From the NCBI GenBank assembly GCA_963070105.1, contig OY718808.1, positions 2,902,238 through 2,966,237 of the forward strand: DNA of 64,000 bases, read 5' to 3'. The notes under the pieces are model-generated. The model was not told where the DNA came from, made no database searches, and saw nothing but the letters and a program-made list of their open reading frames with translations. Made by a program: the position numbers and the translations under genes. This DNA comes from Litomosoides sigmodontis (taxonomy: Eukaryota > Nematoda > Chromadorea > Rhabditida > Onchocercidae). This document shows positions 15,521-28,813 of this stretch, piece by piece (position 1 is the stretch's first letter; each line of letters starts with the position of its first letter).

Positions 15521-16517
15521 GCAACCTTTGTTGTACTACTGGATTAATTAATTAATGAAAGCAAAATTTCGGAATTTTTCAACTATTTATAACAAAATCA
15601 CATATTATGTTATCGTTAGGCTTTTTAAAGCAAAGCAAAAAGAAAGAACGCTTTAGCAAAATGAAGTAAAACATTTAGATAAAGTAAATAAAAATTATCC
15701 TTGAAATAATTAGACCTTTTGACGTTGCTTCCGCTGTTGTTGTTGTTTGTTCTTTCTTTCATCGTTACAAATTTCATTGCAAATATCTTTTTGCCGTCTT
15801 GTAACATCTCCTTGATGCATACCTATTAACTTAATGCAATTTAAATATTGCAATTCTTGAAATAATAATTTAAATGTACAATTTTGACTTTGAATTTTTC
15901 AATTGTAAATGAAAAAAATAAAATAAATGCGAAATAATAATATGAAATTTAGTAATGGATTCTTTATGTTTCCTTAAATACTTCTTTCTTTCGTCAAAAA
16001 ATTACGAAATAATTATTGCATGCAACGTGGCATTTCAAAGTAAATTATGTGATGTTATGGATTTTTTTTGCATAAAATTAATTTTTGTAACACTATTTCT
16101 CAAGGTAAAATTTCTCCGCCTTCTCTCTTTCTCTCTCTCTCCGTTACTATCTCTTTTTTTGTCCCTCTCCTGTAACTTTTATTACAAACAACTCTTTGTT
16201 AAAACACTTACTTCCTTTTTCATTCTTCATCTAAATTAAACAATTATTTCATGCAATGTAGCATTTCAAAAAGCAAATATAAACCATATAAAGTTAAGGA
16301 TTCTTTTTTTTCCATTTTCATCAAATCGCCTCCTCCCTACCTCCCTCTCTCTCTCTCTCTCCCTGTATGTGTGTGTGTGTGTTATCATTTCTCATTTGTT
16401 AAATAAAAAATTGAAATTAATTACACATCTCTCATATGAATGAATTAAATTAGCAGCTAACCATTTAAATAGTTGTTAAATTTATAGTTTACAAAAAAAA
16501 AAGAAGAAAGAGGATAC

Positions 16518-19040
16518 GCCGTGCCTTTGATAGAAGTAGAAGTTTGCAGGGAAAGAGAGGGTGAAGCGCTGGCACGTCGTTTATGATGATGAAGCGTTGA
16601 TGGTAGCAATGATTTATCATCGTTCGCAGCATTCAAATGACTCTGATCGATACTTTTACGAAACGGCACAAATGAATTGAGAAATGAGCCACTTCGACGT
16701 TGAATCGTTTTTGACAAACGTTTTGTCCATGTTGTACGACCTTAAAGAAAAAAGTAGGGGAAAAAAAGAACGAGTGGAACAGTAGGAGGAAGTAGAAAGT
16801 TGATATGATAGTATTGATTCACTGATTGCTTGATTTGGATTTCACTGACTGACTGACTGACTGACTGATTGATTGATTGATTGATTGATCGATTTAATTG
16901 ATTGATTTATTGATTTTTTTCTTTCGTTTTTTTCCACTTTCAAATTACTGATGTACAATTTTTTATTAAATACACATTAGTAATGATTTTCTTTTTCTTT
17001 TTTTTTTTTTGTTCAAAAGCATGAATGAATGGATGAATTTTTAATGAGAAATTTTTAATTTCATTGCACACACACATACAAAATCAAAATATTGTAATTG
17101 ATTAATTTTAATTTTAAATTCGTTACTCCCTCCATTTTTTCTTTTTGATTATATCACAAAACTGAGCTATTTTGAAAAATCAGCACAGGTAAAATTCATG
17201 AAAAATTATTTCATTAATGATGCATAGCATAGATTTAATTTATTTCAATAAGTAAGATTAAAACGTTTGCAAAATATTTTATGTAAAAATTCAATTATAT
17301 TCAAATCATGCAAATATCTTCTCGTTCGAAAGTGTTTTAAAAATGATGTTAATGTTGAATTGGTGAAAAATGTTCGGAAATTTTCCACAACTCATAGCAA
17401 TAGCAAATACTATACTTCATCATACCACAAGTAATACTTCATATGGGACAAATAAAAGAAAAAGCAGAAATTAATTTCCCACCTTTAATTTGATAATTTC
17501 AAAAACAAAAACAAAAGAAAAAAAAATGGCAGCAGTATTAGAGAGACGTTGAAAGAAACCTGTTGTTGAACGTAATACCACCATTGTTGACGGTGATGAC
17601 GTTTCACGTTGTTGTTGTTGTTGTTGTTGTTCCATTGCTGACAGTTCCATTACTGTAGCAGTTGTTGGTATTACCATCTTCCATCCAATATTTCACGTTA
17701 AATACGAAATACAAAAAAGAAAAAGAATTTTTGTAGGCAAATGGGGAAAACTATGTTACTTTTATTGCTATAACATCATTTTTCATTCATTTCCTGTTGA
17801 ATCATAATGATTCATTTAAAAAAAAAAAAAAAAGAAAATGAAATGAAAATATTATAACAATTGCTCAAAATGATTTAAATTCAGTTGAATTTTATTCAAT
17901 CATATGAAAAATACGAAAATATTAAACGTTTTACAGTACCTAATCTTACTTTGAATTAAATTTGTCATTTAAATTTCTTGAAATAAATGATAACTTTTTA
18001 TTGCTTAGTTTAATTAATTAGCAAAACGATAATGCAGTAATTGTGAAATTGTATATAAAGCAAAAAAAAAGGGATAATATAGTAATTATTAAAAGTGAAA
18101 TTTTTCGTATCACTTAATCATACCATAATCATACATGTCTTCCTTATTTTATCGTTTTCTTTTTGTGTAAAGAAAAGAAAAAGATAAGAAATTCCATGCG
18201 TACGCAAAATTTACCTATCAGATTGGAAATGATTGAAATAATTTTAATTTCTACCTCCACCTGTCTCATTTCAAATGGTATTATCGTTAATTATAATTAG
18301 CTTTCTTTTGCCTCTTTGTTCAACTCGTAATTTCATTGCTTCTTGCTATTCTCTCAAATATCACAGTAGTATTTTTGGAAGCGAGAAAAATGCAGGAAAT
18401 AAAAAATTAAAAGGGAAGGAAAGAGCAAATTAATTGCATAACTGACTCTTCCAATTAAAATAAGCCAGGACTAGTAATTATGCTAATTGCTTATCAAAAA
18501 AACAATGCCACGAATGGTTCTAAATAACGAACTTGAAAATGTTAGTTTAAAGTTTACAAATGAAAAAGAGAAACAAAACAAAACAAAAAAAAAAACAAGA
18601 ATCGTACTAATTACAACGAATATCAATTTATAGCAAAAAATTTTGTCAATTTCATTTAACAAAATAATAAGATAAAAGAAGAACTAAGCGCAAAAAGCGT
18701 TACGTGAAATTCACACGTCTAAATTTATGCTTTTTTTTTTACAAAAAATTAACGATTGCTCATTGATAAATTGATAATTTTACATTCAGCACTGAAATTT
18801 AAATTATAGGATAATTGTGTAGATTGAAAGGATAAATTCAATTAGTACTATAAAAAAGTATTAAAATATTAAATTAAAAAATTTCAAACTTTTCATTAAA
18901 TTTGACCGAAAGAAATCACCACTGACTGATCCTACCGCACACACACGCACCGATTAATTTCATTACAAATCAAATGTTTTAAATTCACCTCCGATGGAGG
19001 AGCAATTGGGTAATCGTCGTGAACTACTAGCAACTTTTTG
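16518..19040 (-). CDS. Probable gene fragment with alternative 5' exons (unidentified Ser/Thr/Arg-rich protein)
   Basis: Three exon-like blocks on the minus strand have compatible phases. Common exon 16740..16518 follows a CTTTAAG acceptor and reads GRTTWTKRLSKTIQRR then a Ser-rich basic stretch (SFLNSFVPFRKS, HHHKRRASASPS). Exon 17677..17560 starts with ATG (MVIPTTATVMEL), carries a seven-Gln run and ends in phase 1 (ACAACAG|GTTTC). Exon 19040..18989 follows a pyrimidine-rich GTTCCGCAG acceptor, reads VASSSRRLPNCSSIG and also ends in phase 1 (CGGAG|GTGAA). Either upstream exon joins the common exon in frame through a split Gly codon, which suggests alternative first or 5' exons. The donor after the common exon (GGC|GTATCC at 16517) is weak and no downstream exon was found, so the gene is incomplete. 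I do not recognise the family; the basic Ser-rich sequence looks like a disordered regulatory N-terminus. Confidence 0.45.
16846..16916. repeat. (GACT)n/(GATT)n tetranucleotide repeat
   Basis: CTGA units change phase-free into TTGA units, then degenerate. It lies about 110 bp upstream of the minus-strand exon at 16740. Confidence 0.9.
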
Positions 19041-19380
19041 CTGCGGAACAGGGAACGGTTAGCATAAAAGCATAGGAATGAATGAGTGAACGGAAATTGA
19101 TGTTAGCAATAACAGTGTGAGGGAAAATGAAGCGAAAAAGAAGCTAACAATGGGCAATGCAAAGCGGAAAAAAAGAGAAAAGAGAAAAAAACAGAAAATC
19201 TGAAATTGGACGAAATTCTAAAATCGAATGGATGGATGCATTGATCATATGCTTTTTTTTTTCTTCGCTCTTCAAATTTATATCGTCCAAGTATTTATTT
19301 TGCAGCACTCATTTTAAGGTTTGCATGCTCATAAATGTCAGCCTTAACAGTAAGAAGAAATAATGATAATATGGCTAATT

Positions 19381-19737
<357 letters not shown>

Positions 19738-22700
19738 GATGTTTAGCAATACATCACCTGTAATTTATAAAATTGCAATAAATTAATGAGCCGCATATTA
19801 ATCAAACTGGAAATAATTAATGAAAATTGTTTGTGAGAAGGTAAATGCTTAATTTCACCTGCTGCCTATCCATTTCGATTAATTATTGTGATATTATTTA
19901 TTGCAAGAAGGAATTTTCCTACTGGAACAGCATTTCCTTCCTAATAATTTGCATATTATTTACAGGAATTAAATGTTACGATCGATTATTTTTAAAGCAT
20001 TAAAATTTTGCTTCTGATTATTTCAAAAGTATTGGACATTTTTTTTCCGCTTGAATTATTGCACAAATACTAAATTTACACTGTAAAATAAAATTGGGAA
20101 GAAAAATGTCATTAACTGTTAATGAGCATTATTTTGGAAATTTTAATTTTTTTGTTTATTTTCGAAATTAAAATAATAATAGATTGCATCTATAGATTAT
20201 TTGAAAAAAAATACTTTAATGCAAATACGATTGGCTATTTCTATGCAAATGCTGCACATATTGTTTGGTTTATTTACACATTTTTGCATTCATCGATGAG
20301 AGGAATGATTCTTAGCTTTCGCAAATATTTCATAAACTATCAAAATTTCATTTAAAATTTCAACGATCAATGTAGTAAATGAACATTACACACGAAATAA
20401 TTGATACCTAATTGATATTTTACTTTACAATTTTAAATATTCAAGTAAAGCAATTATGCTACATTCACGAATTGATTGCTTCCAATACCCTCTGGTATTT
20501 TGATAATTGGTTGAAAAAAAAATTTCACTTCGTCATACGCTTCAAAAAATAACTCCAAAAAAATGGAAATTAATTTGAAGTAAACTAAAATGTGGAATTA
20601 ATTTTTAATTAAATAAATTTATGATTTCTAATTTTTAATTAAAATGGAAATTAATTTAAACTAAATTAAAATTAAAGAAAAATGTGATGAAAAAAGGAAA
20701 AGATAAAATAAAATTCAAGAAAAAATGATTAAAAAAAACGTTCAAAATGAAAGATTTCGACTCATTTATTAAAGAAATACGAAACTTTTTGTGTTATCAA
20801 ACTTATAATAATTAATATTAATCAATTTTTTTGAATATTTTTATATTAATTAATATTAAATAATTACAATTTTTATAATAATTAAAGTTAAAAGTAAAAA
20901 TGACTAATATAATAAAATCTTAATTCTTTTTTTTTCGCCGTTTTAGCAATGAAATTAATTCTATGCTAATCGGAAAATTGATAATAAATATGAAAAGTGC
21001 AAAAGAAAAATTGAGAATAAAGGAAAAAAAAAAGAGAGAGAGAGGCGAGTGAAATTGAATTGCCGTTGCATTAATACGAAAGTTGAGGAAATTTTGAAAT
21101 TTGCCTTATTTTTTCGCTTTCTTTTTTTGTTGCATGGAAAAAAACGGTGCAAGTGTAAGTGGTGGGTGAAGCATTAATGAAAATTAAAGTTTGTAATTAA
21201 ATTCAAGCAATTGTAACGATCACTGTGCTCTAAATTTTCGTCTCTTCTTTCTCACTCAATTTCATAGTTGAAAAGAAGAATTATTTCAAACTATTTTTTA
21301 TTAATAATCATTAGGAAAACAAAGCACTCAATGAAATGATACAAATAATGATGATAATGGACCTATAATTTCCTCCACTCTATTACATTCACCTACCTAT
21401 CCTACAACACTCGTACGAATTGGCAAAAATTTTTTTTTCATCAAATTAAAAGAAATTAGAAATTAATTAGCATTTTTTTTTTGTACAATTCTCAGCAAAT
21501 GTATGAGCATAAAGAGCGAATAGAAAAAGGGAGAAAAAAAAAGACGATCCAAATTTTAATTGTGGATGAAAAATGACGAAGACAATTAATTGTTAATTTA
21601 ATTATTGCCAGGAAAATAATTTGCAGGAAATTAAGCCATCCTGTATTCCATGCTAAATTTGCTTTATCTGTCCAATAGGAACTTTATGCATTATTTAGCA
21701 AAGTAATACTTTTGCATGAACCAGTTTCACTGACAAATTTAAGGGGTGAAATTTTTATGAAATACTTCAATCATTTCACTGTTTGAGAAGCAACTTCCAA
21801 TATCCAATCTATTTTATGCAAATCTATAGAAAAAAAACGAAAATAATAGCAATAATTTTTGCTAATTTTTAAAAGTAAAGCTAAAAAAAAGGTACTTTTT
21901 TCCCGTTAAAAAATAATATCGCAAAATTTGCAGATGAAAGAGAAAGGAAGAAAAAACAAAGATGATGAAATTTGAAAAAAGTTTTAAGCTTAAAAATAGC
22001 TATTAGAAATTTTGAATTATAAAAAGAATATATTAATAAAAATGTTGGAATAAAAATACTGAATTGAACAACAAAAATACTACCTTTTCGTTTCAAAGAA
22101 ACGAGCATAAGACAAGCCTAATTAAAGTATTATGATTTAATAATGAAGAAAAAGAATTAAATTAAAAAAAATTGTTTTAAATTCAGCAAAAAGAAGAAAA
22201 GAAATGAAGTATGGTAAATTTTGCTGATATAATGGATGAGTGAGAATATGAAAGAGCTAATTTTAGTTCTTTTGCCAAAAGCAAAATTTCAAAAAATTCT
22301 CATTCATCAATGGAAATATCATTTTATCTTTTCTGAAAGCATGTAATGCTCCATTGGAAACTATTGGTTTGAAAAAAGTGAGAATGAGAAATTTGAGAGG
22401 AAAGGAAAGATGTAAAAAAAAAAGTTTGAGGACTTTTTTTTTCCATTTTGCAACCAATCATTTCCGCACTTCTTCATCACTGAACGGTAATTGCTACTGA
22501 AATGTAAATTTCACAAATTGTGATTGGAAAAAAATTTTTTATATAAAATATAGCATAAACAAAAGTATAGGAAAAACTGCAAAACATTGAAAGATTGTGA
22601 AAAGGTAATAAAAAAAAAGACAAAGTGTTTTATTTTTTGTTCAAATATTTGATGTTGCAGAAGAATTTGCATAATAACAAAAAAAGGAAAAGCTTAGCTT

Positions 22701-23520
22701 TCAAAAAAAAAATAATAAAAATTCATTTTTCATACATTTTCATTTTTGCTGCAAAAATAAAAAACAAACAAACAAGCGGTTTAAATGAACCATTCATCCA
22801 TCCGTTACATAATACTTTCGTCAAACTTTTAATCTTGGAAAAAATAACAGCAGAAAGAGCAATGAAAGGATAAAGGGGTGGCATACATACAGAGAGAGAG
22901 GGAGAGAGAGAAAGAGGGAAGGGGGAAAGAGAAGGAAAGAATAAAAAATTTTCTCAATAATTTCCTTTAATGAAATGATGAATTATGAGGGTGAAAACCA
23001 GTTAGTTAATTTAACAACCAGCTAGCTTACTTCGCAACTCCATTGCTTACATCTTGTAATATTTTTCAAAATATTTTTCAATTTATTGCTAGAAATAAAA
23101 AATATCAGCAAATTTGGAATTTTTCCTTTTTTTTTCTTGTTTTCTCTTCCTCCTCCATAATTTTTTGTTGATAAGAGTGTAGAAAATTTTAGTTGAAAAC
23201 AACATTTTTTCGCTTTTTTTTGGTGTAATTGGAAATTATCTGAAGTTAAATGTAATGATATTAAGAAGTAACTCCTTTTTTTTAGTTAAATAAAATTTTC
23301 TGAGTGTCAGATAATATTTTTCTCTAAAAAAATACTGTGGAAAAAGAAAGCGAGCAAGGAAGAGAAAGAGGAACGAGAGAGTGAGAGAGAGAGACAGGGA
23401 GAGAGGGAAAGGGAAGTGAATTCCCAATTTCTATCTATTTCGGCTTATTTAGGAAGGAACATTTTATGTATTAGAATTTTTCAGCTATGACAAAACATAT
23501 TAATATCATCGCATTTTTCC
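19738..23520. other. Gene-free AT-rich stretch
   Basis: I see only A/T-rich sequence, homopolymers and GA-rich tracts (22891-22930, 23340-23410). No open frame shows coding composition or convincing splice neighbours. Confidence 0.6.
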
Positions 23521-23528
23521 ACACCTGA

Positions 23529-23703
23529 GTGTGTGTGTATGTGTGTGTGTATGTGTGTGTGTGTATGTGTGTGTGTGTATGTGTGTGTGTATGTGTGTAT
23601 GTGTGTGTATGTATGTGTGTGTGTATGTGTGTGTGTATGTGTGTGTGTATGTGTGTGTGTATGTTTGTGTGTGTGTATGTGTGTGTATGTGTGTGTGTTT
23701 GCG
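23529..23703. repeat. (TG)n with regular TATG interruptions
   Basis: About 175 bp of TG units interrupted every 8-14 bp by TATG, a higher-order pattern suggesting expansion by slippage or unequal exchange of longer units. Cys-Val and Thr-His frames across it are artefacts. Confidence 0.95.
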
Positions 23704-25183
23704 CAAGTGAAGAATAATTATTAAACTACTCACTTGAACATACACTAATACGGATAGCACTTGAAAATTTTGCTATTTGGAAAGCAAATAATTCAAAATT
23801 ATTAAACTTCCACTCATTTACTAAAAGCTAGGAGGTAGAGGGAGAGAGTTAGAGAGAGAGAGCCAGGGAAATACAGAGAGAAAAAAAAAGCTATTATGTC
23901 TAAAAAAAGGGAAAAAATTTTTCATTTTCAAAAAATTTCCCATTGAATTATTTAATCATCTGTATATGTTTTTTGTTATTTTCAAAGGATTTCAAAAAAA
24001 AAAACAATTAATCATTCATATGACCTAACAGTGGTATGACAAATTGTTAAAACAAAGGAAAAATGACTGTTCATTAAACAATATCCAATTAATTGCATTA
24101 AAATTTTTGCAAAAAATTTGAAAACGATTGATTAAAAAAATCTTTTCAAACTATGTGTGAGCACACAAATAATTAGAGTGACCGCTAAACGTCATTTACT
24201 TGAAATTTGCAAGCAAAAAAAAACCAAGACTTCTGGCATTTTCGAAAAATATGAATGAAGAATTTTGCTTTATAATATTTTTCTTTTTTTTTTTTTTTTA
24301 AAATTCGTACCATCTTTTCTTCAACGCCCCGATTTCGCATATTTTATCAATATATCTTGTAATTTTTAATTGTTGACTTCTCCACAGCTATCATGCTTTG
24401 TCGTTTGGTTACGAAACATAAAAAAAAAAGGAAAGAAGAAAGCAAGTTCAGACCTATTAATGAATTTTTGTTAATTGTAGCACGACAATTTAGTATATGT
24501 CAAAAATTAAGTGATATAATTTAGTAGTCATCTCTTAATTATCAACAAAAAAAAAAATTTTTTTTTGCCCAAAATCTTTCTTTTTTGCTTTTTTTATTTT
24601 GCACAAAAAATTTTTTTTAAAAAAAATTCAATTGCATTTTTTTGTTACTGAAAATGGGAAACTATGAAATGAGAAAAAAAACCACACAATTATTCATTTC
24701 GAATAACGATTTCAATTATCCGATGCAAAAACTACAAATTATTATGGAAAATTTCGGTCTCTCACTAGCGTGCACTGTATGTGCGTGTGTGTGTGTGTGT
24801 GTATGTGTGTGTGTGTGTAAAAATTGCAGAAACTCTATCTTAAATCAATTTAAAATCAATAGAAGAGTTTGAAATTTAAGGGTAGATGCGCGTGTTTTTT
24901 TGAAGTTACCGTTTTTTTACGGTAAAAAATTATCAGAAAAACAGCGATTATTTCATAATTGTAATTTAAGCAGCTATCTCATTTTAGCCCAAATTTTAAA
25001 TATTAAGCAATTAATTGAATGGATGTTTGTTTGATGAATTAAAATCAAAACAACAAACAAGCATGTTACAACGACATACGTAATTGACGTTGTGAAGTAG
25101 TAAAATGAAAGTTGGAAGTGATTAGAGCTTAAAAAAAAAAGCGAACTACTGGGTGGGCAATGGCCAAGAAATGGTTTCTGTAA

Positions 25184-25337
25184 GTGGTGCTGGTGCTGGG
25201 TGCTGGTATTGGTGGTGGTGTTGGTAGTGGTGGTGGTGGAAATGGTGGTGCTGGTGCTGGTAGTAGTGGTGGTGGAAGTGTGGTGGAAGGTGGAAGTGTT
25301 GATGGTGGTGGTGGTGGTGGTGGTCGTGGAAGTGATA
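25184..25337. repeat. Cryptic (GGT)n repeat, possibly a Gly-rich or His-rich low-complexity ORF
   Basis: An imperfect GGT tract with GCT, AGT, GTT and GAT variants. The plus strand reads as Gly-rich with Ala/Ser/Asn substitutions, ending SDSIEAFQGF. The minus strand has an ATG-to-stop frame (25349..25146) that is mostly His with Tyr/Gln/Phe. In the plus frame the third base is nearly always T or A. There are no flanking splice signals strong enough to call an exon. Confidence 0.5.
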
Positions 25338-25388
25338 GCATTGAAGCATTTCAGGGATTCACCACAGCTAACAATGCAAATGGATTAG

Positions 25389-25755
25389 GTGCGTGCATGC
25401 GTCTTCGTGTATGTATGTATGTCTGTATGTGTGTACCGTGTGTGTATGCATGTATGTGCACGTGTGTGTGTGTGTTTATGTGTGTACGTGTTACGTGTAC
25501 GTGTATGCCCGTGTACGCGTGTTTGTCTGTATGCTTGTGCTTGTGGTACATGCGTGAATGTCTGTGTATGTACGTGTACATATATGCATATGTGTGCGTA
25601 TGTACAGACACATACGTGTATGTATGTGTGTCTATGCATGTGTGCATGCGTGTGCTTGTGTGAATGCCTGTGTGTCTGTGTATGTGTTTGTGTATGCATG
25701 TGTCTGTGTATGTAGTGTATGTATGTGTCTGTGTATGTATGTGGCTGTGTTGCAC
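25389..25755. repeat. Degenerate (TGTA/TGTG)n tract
   Basis: About 365 bp of purine-pyrimidine alternating sequence mixing TG, TA, CG and CA steps (GTGTATG, GTACGTG, CATGCG). It is continuous with the GGT tract to its left. The alternating composition could favour Z-DNA. Confidence 0.85.
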
Positions 25756-27103
25756 ACAAGGAACAATAAAAATGACGTATTAATAAACTTCTAAAATACT
25801 TACGCTTATCAAAATACTCACAAACGTGTCGGTCATTAGCAAATTAAATTATTACGAATTATTTGATTGAACGATCGACAACGTGTAATGCGCGTGAATG
25901 GCTTATTGATTATTCATTGACTGATAGAATGATAAGCGGAAATTGATAGTTTTCATAATTTTTGCATTTGTTAATCAGAATTGACAAAAGTAATTCCTTT
26001 TTTGTCTTCTCATTAATATTTTCCAAAAATTCACGCGCTACGTCATGTAAGAACGCAAGCTAACAGATAAAGAGAACAACGTGCCGACAATGTGTGACAA
26101 ATGACGTATGTGTGACGTGTAATGATAGAATTTTGCGAATAACTTGCTAAATTGCTCGGATAATAAATATTTAACTTATATATGAGAATTTTAAAACTAT
26201 TTCAGACTAATTAATACACTCATAAATACATCTTCTGTTCAAGCATTTTATTAAACGTTAATTTTTCTAATTTAAAAATTTTAAAATCGTCAGTTAAATA
26301 ATTCCCTGAACATTTCATTAATTTAATGTTTTGAAAAAAATGGAAAAAAAAGGTGTAGAGGAAGGATGAGTAATTTGTGTTATTCAATTACATGACCAAT
26401 AATTTGTAGGGGTGACGTGGTGGAAATGGAAAAAGTAAAATCAGCAGAGTGTAAAATCAGCAGAGTGGGAGATTTCGAATGAAGTAGAGGAAAAGTTTTG
26501 AAAATGAAATTAACGAAAATGTTTGGTAAATTTCTTTTCCCGAAAATTTAACTGAATAGTATTGATTTTTAATTTTTTTTTTTTGGTATTAGTAGCGATT
26601 AGCTAGCTAGGAACATATGTAAAATTAATAATTAATTGGTTGAGGTGAAAAAAGAAATTACAGTTTCTTTTTTTGCACAAAATATTTAGTTTTTAAAAAT
26701 GTAATTAAAAAAAAAGGAAAAGGTGAAAATTTATGTGACTTGTAATGCGTACAAACATTCGCGTGAAATTATTGTCTAAAACAACGAGAAAAAGATTGCA
26801 AAAATTAAATTTGAATACGAAAATGGGAAATCATGATTTAGCCTGAAAGAAATGAAACGAAAAATTGCATGTCAATAAGGAAATGCTGGAAAGGTCAACT
26901 GTTTTCATCAAATATTTCGCATCATGAAAATTGAAATTTAGGTCAGTTTATGTGTGAGAAAAGGCAGTTTGAATGGACAATACCTGGTAGGAATGGAGAA
27001 AGAGAAAGAGGTGGACGATAGACGACAGGTAATTCATATAAAATTCATTGATCAAATAGGTAGAGAGCGGAGGAGGAGGAGGAGGAGGAGGCGGAAGTGT
27101 TTC

Positions 27104-27185
27104 GTATTAAAACAATTAGTGTATTACCCCACCGGATGGATGGATCATCATCATTTCGCACACTTTTATCGTATTTCCAACACAG

Positions 27186-27234
<49 letters not shown>

Positions 27235-27373
27235 TACACATACACACACACATATAAAATGATTGTTAATAAAATTAAAAATTTCATTTAGGTATTAAAG
27301 CAATTAGTGTATTACCCCACCGGATGGATGGATCATCATCACTTCGCACACTTTTATCGTATTTCCAACACAG

Positions 27374-27451
<78 letters not shown>

Positions 27452-27579
27452 ACACACATATAAAATGATTGTTAATAAAATTAAAAATTTCATTTAGGTA
27501 TTAAAACAATTAGTGTATTACCCCACCGGATGGATGGATCATCATCATTTCGCACACTTTTATCGTATTTCCAACACAG

Positions 27580-27655
<76 letters not shown>

Positions 27656-27699
27656 ACACATATAAAATGATTGTTAATAAAATTAAAAATTTCATTTAG
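27104..27699. repeat. Three tandem ~200 bp units, each with an internal (CA)n tract
   Basis: Units 27104-27291, 27292-27497 and 27498-27699 each begin GTATTAAAACAATTAGTG, pass through a unique block containing ACCCCACCGGATGGATGGAT, then a (CA)n tract of differing length, then ATAAAATGATTGTTAATAAA, and end TTTCATTTAG. Outside the CA tract the units are almost identical (one G/A difference near the start and one T/C in the CATCATCAT block). The unit ends resemble a splice acceptor (TTTCATTTAG) abutting GTATTA. Confidence 0.9.
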
Positions 27700-28799
27700 G
27701 ATGAGTAATTTTGATGATGTGATGATGAGCTGTTTGAAATACGAAAAACCATAAATGAATGAAAGGCATATTTCATTAATAGCAATTATTAGCGAACATG
27801 TTGGTTGATTGTTGTTTGAGTGAGTTGGAAAGATTAGCGCGGCAAATGAATATATTATTTCAATTCGAATTAATAATTTTTACTAATTTATTAATCATTT
27901 GCAAATTATCATTATTTCGCACAATTTTTACATTTGAATTAATTCGCTTAATTCAGAATTTTATTGCGAGTTTGTGTAATAGATGATGCATTTACACTTT
28001 TATAGCATTTTGTAGTGCTGGAAAAAAAAATCATATTTGCAACATATGATTTAGTCACTGTAATAGTTAAAGAAGTACTGCTAGCACCTGTTGACATCAA
28101 TACTGTTATTAAATAGGATAATCGAGTTAAAATTTTTTCATTTCTATGCAAATAGCATTGGTGTAAGTTGAATACCGGTGCGTGTGGAAAACTTCAACAC
28201 CATTATTCAGTTAGCTATTTAAATTGAAGTTTTATTTCTGCAAACGCGCGCACATCATCACTGATTGAAATATTAAAATTTGTTAAGAGTTATTTTTAAA
28301 AGTGCTACTACTACTACACTTTCAAATTTCACATTCAAATATGCATTGCGGTAAAAATAGGGTCAGAGGTGAAGTAACGTGATATCGCGTACGTGTCTGC
28401 ATGCCTGCATGTATGTATGCATGTATATTGCTAATCATTTTTTAATAATTTTAATACATTTCCATTTATAATATATACAAAATAATATTGAATAATATCA
28501 ATCATTCAATTCACATTAACATTTTTTAGTTTCAAAAAAAAAATTACATTTTTTTTTAAAATTAAAAAATCAATGAAATTTTGGAAGAAAAAAAAAATTT
28601 TTTTTTTCCAACAACATTTCCAAAAAAAGCCATAAAGATCATTTTCATTACTTTCTGATCACTTTAATAATTTGTTATAATTAAATGTGAAAAAATTTTT
28701 TGATTATTTACCAAATGGTTGGTTGGTGCATGAAACAGCACAATTATTATGGAAATAGCCATTTTCATGATGCCGCAACGACGAGCGTCAATTCACTCG

Positions 28800-28813
28800 G
28801 TTACCGTGGTGAC
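28800..28813 (+). promoter_or_regulatory. Candidate X-box (RFX/DAF-19 site)
   Basis: GTTACC-GT-GGTGAC is an imperfect inverted repeat fitting the general RFX pattern RYYNYY-N(1-3)-RRNRAC at every position. It lies about 1.27 kb upstream of the start codon of a ciliary gene (crescerin/che-12). X-boxes in C. elegans are usually much closer to the ATG, so the distance weakens the assignment unless a 5' UTR exon lies nearby. Confidence 0.45.

Noticed and set aside
23506..23760. ORFs of 62-84 codons over the TG tract
   Set aside because: Pure dinucleotide repeat translated in several frames.
25351..25794. ORFs of 78-134 codons over the TGTA/TGTG tract
   Set aside because: Low-complexity repeat in all frames on both strands; no conserved motif.
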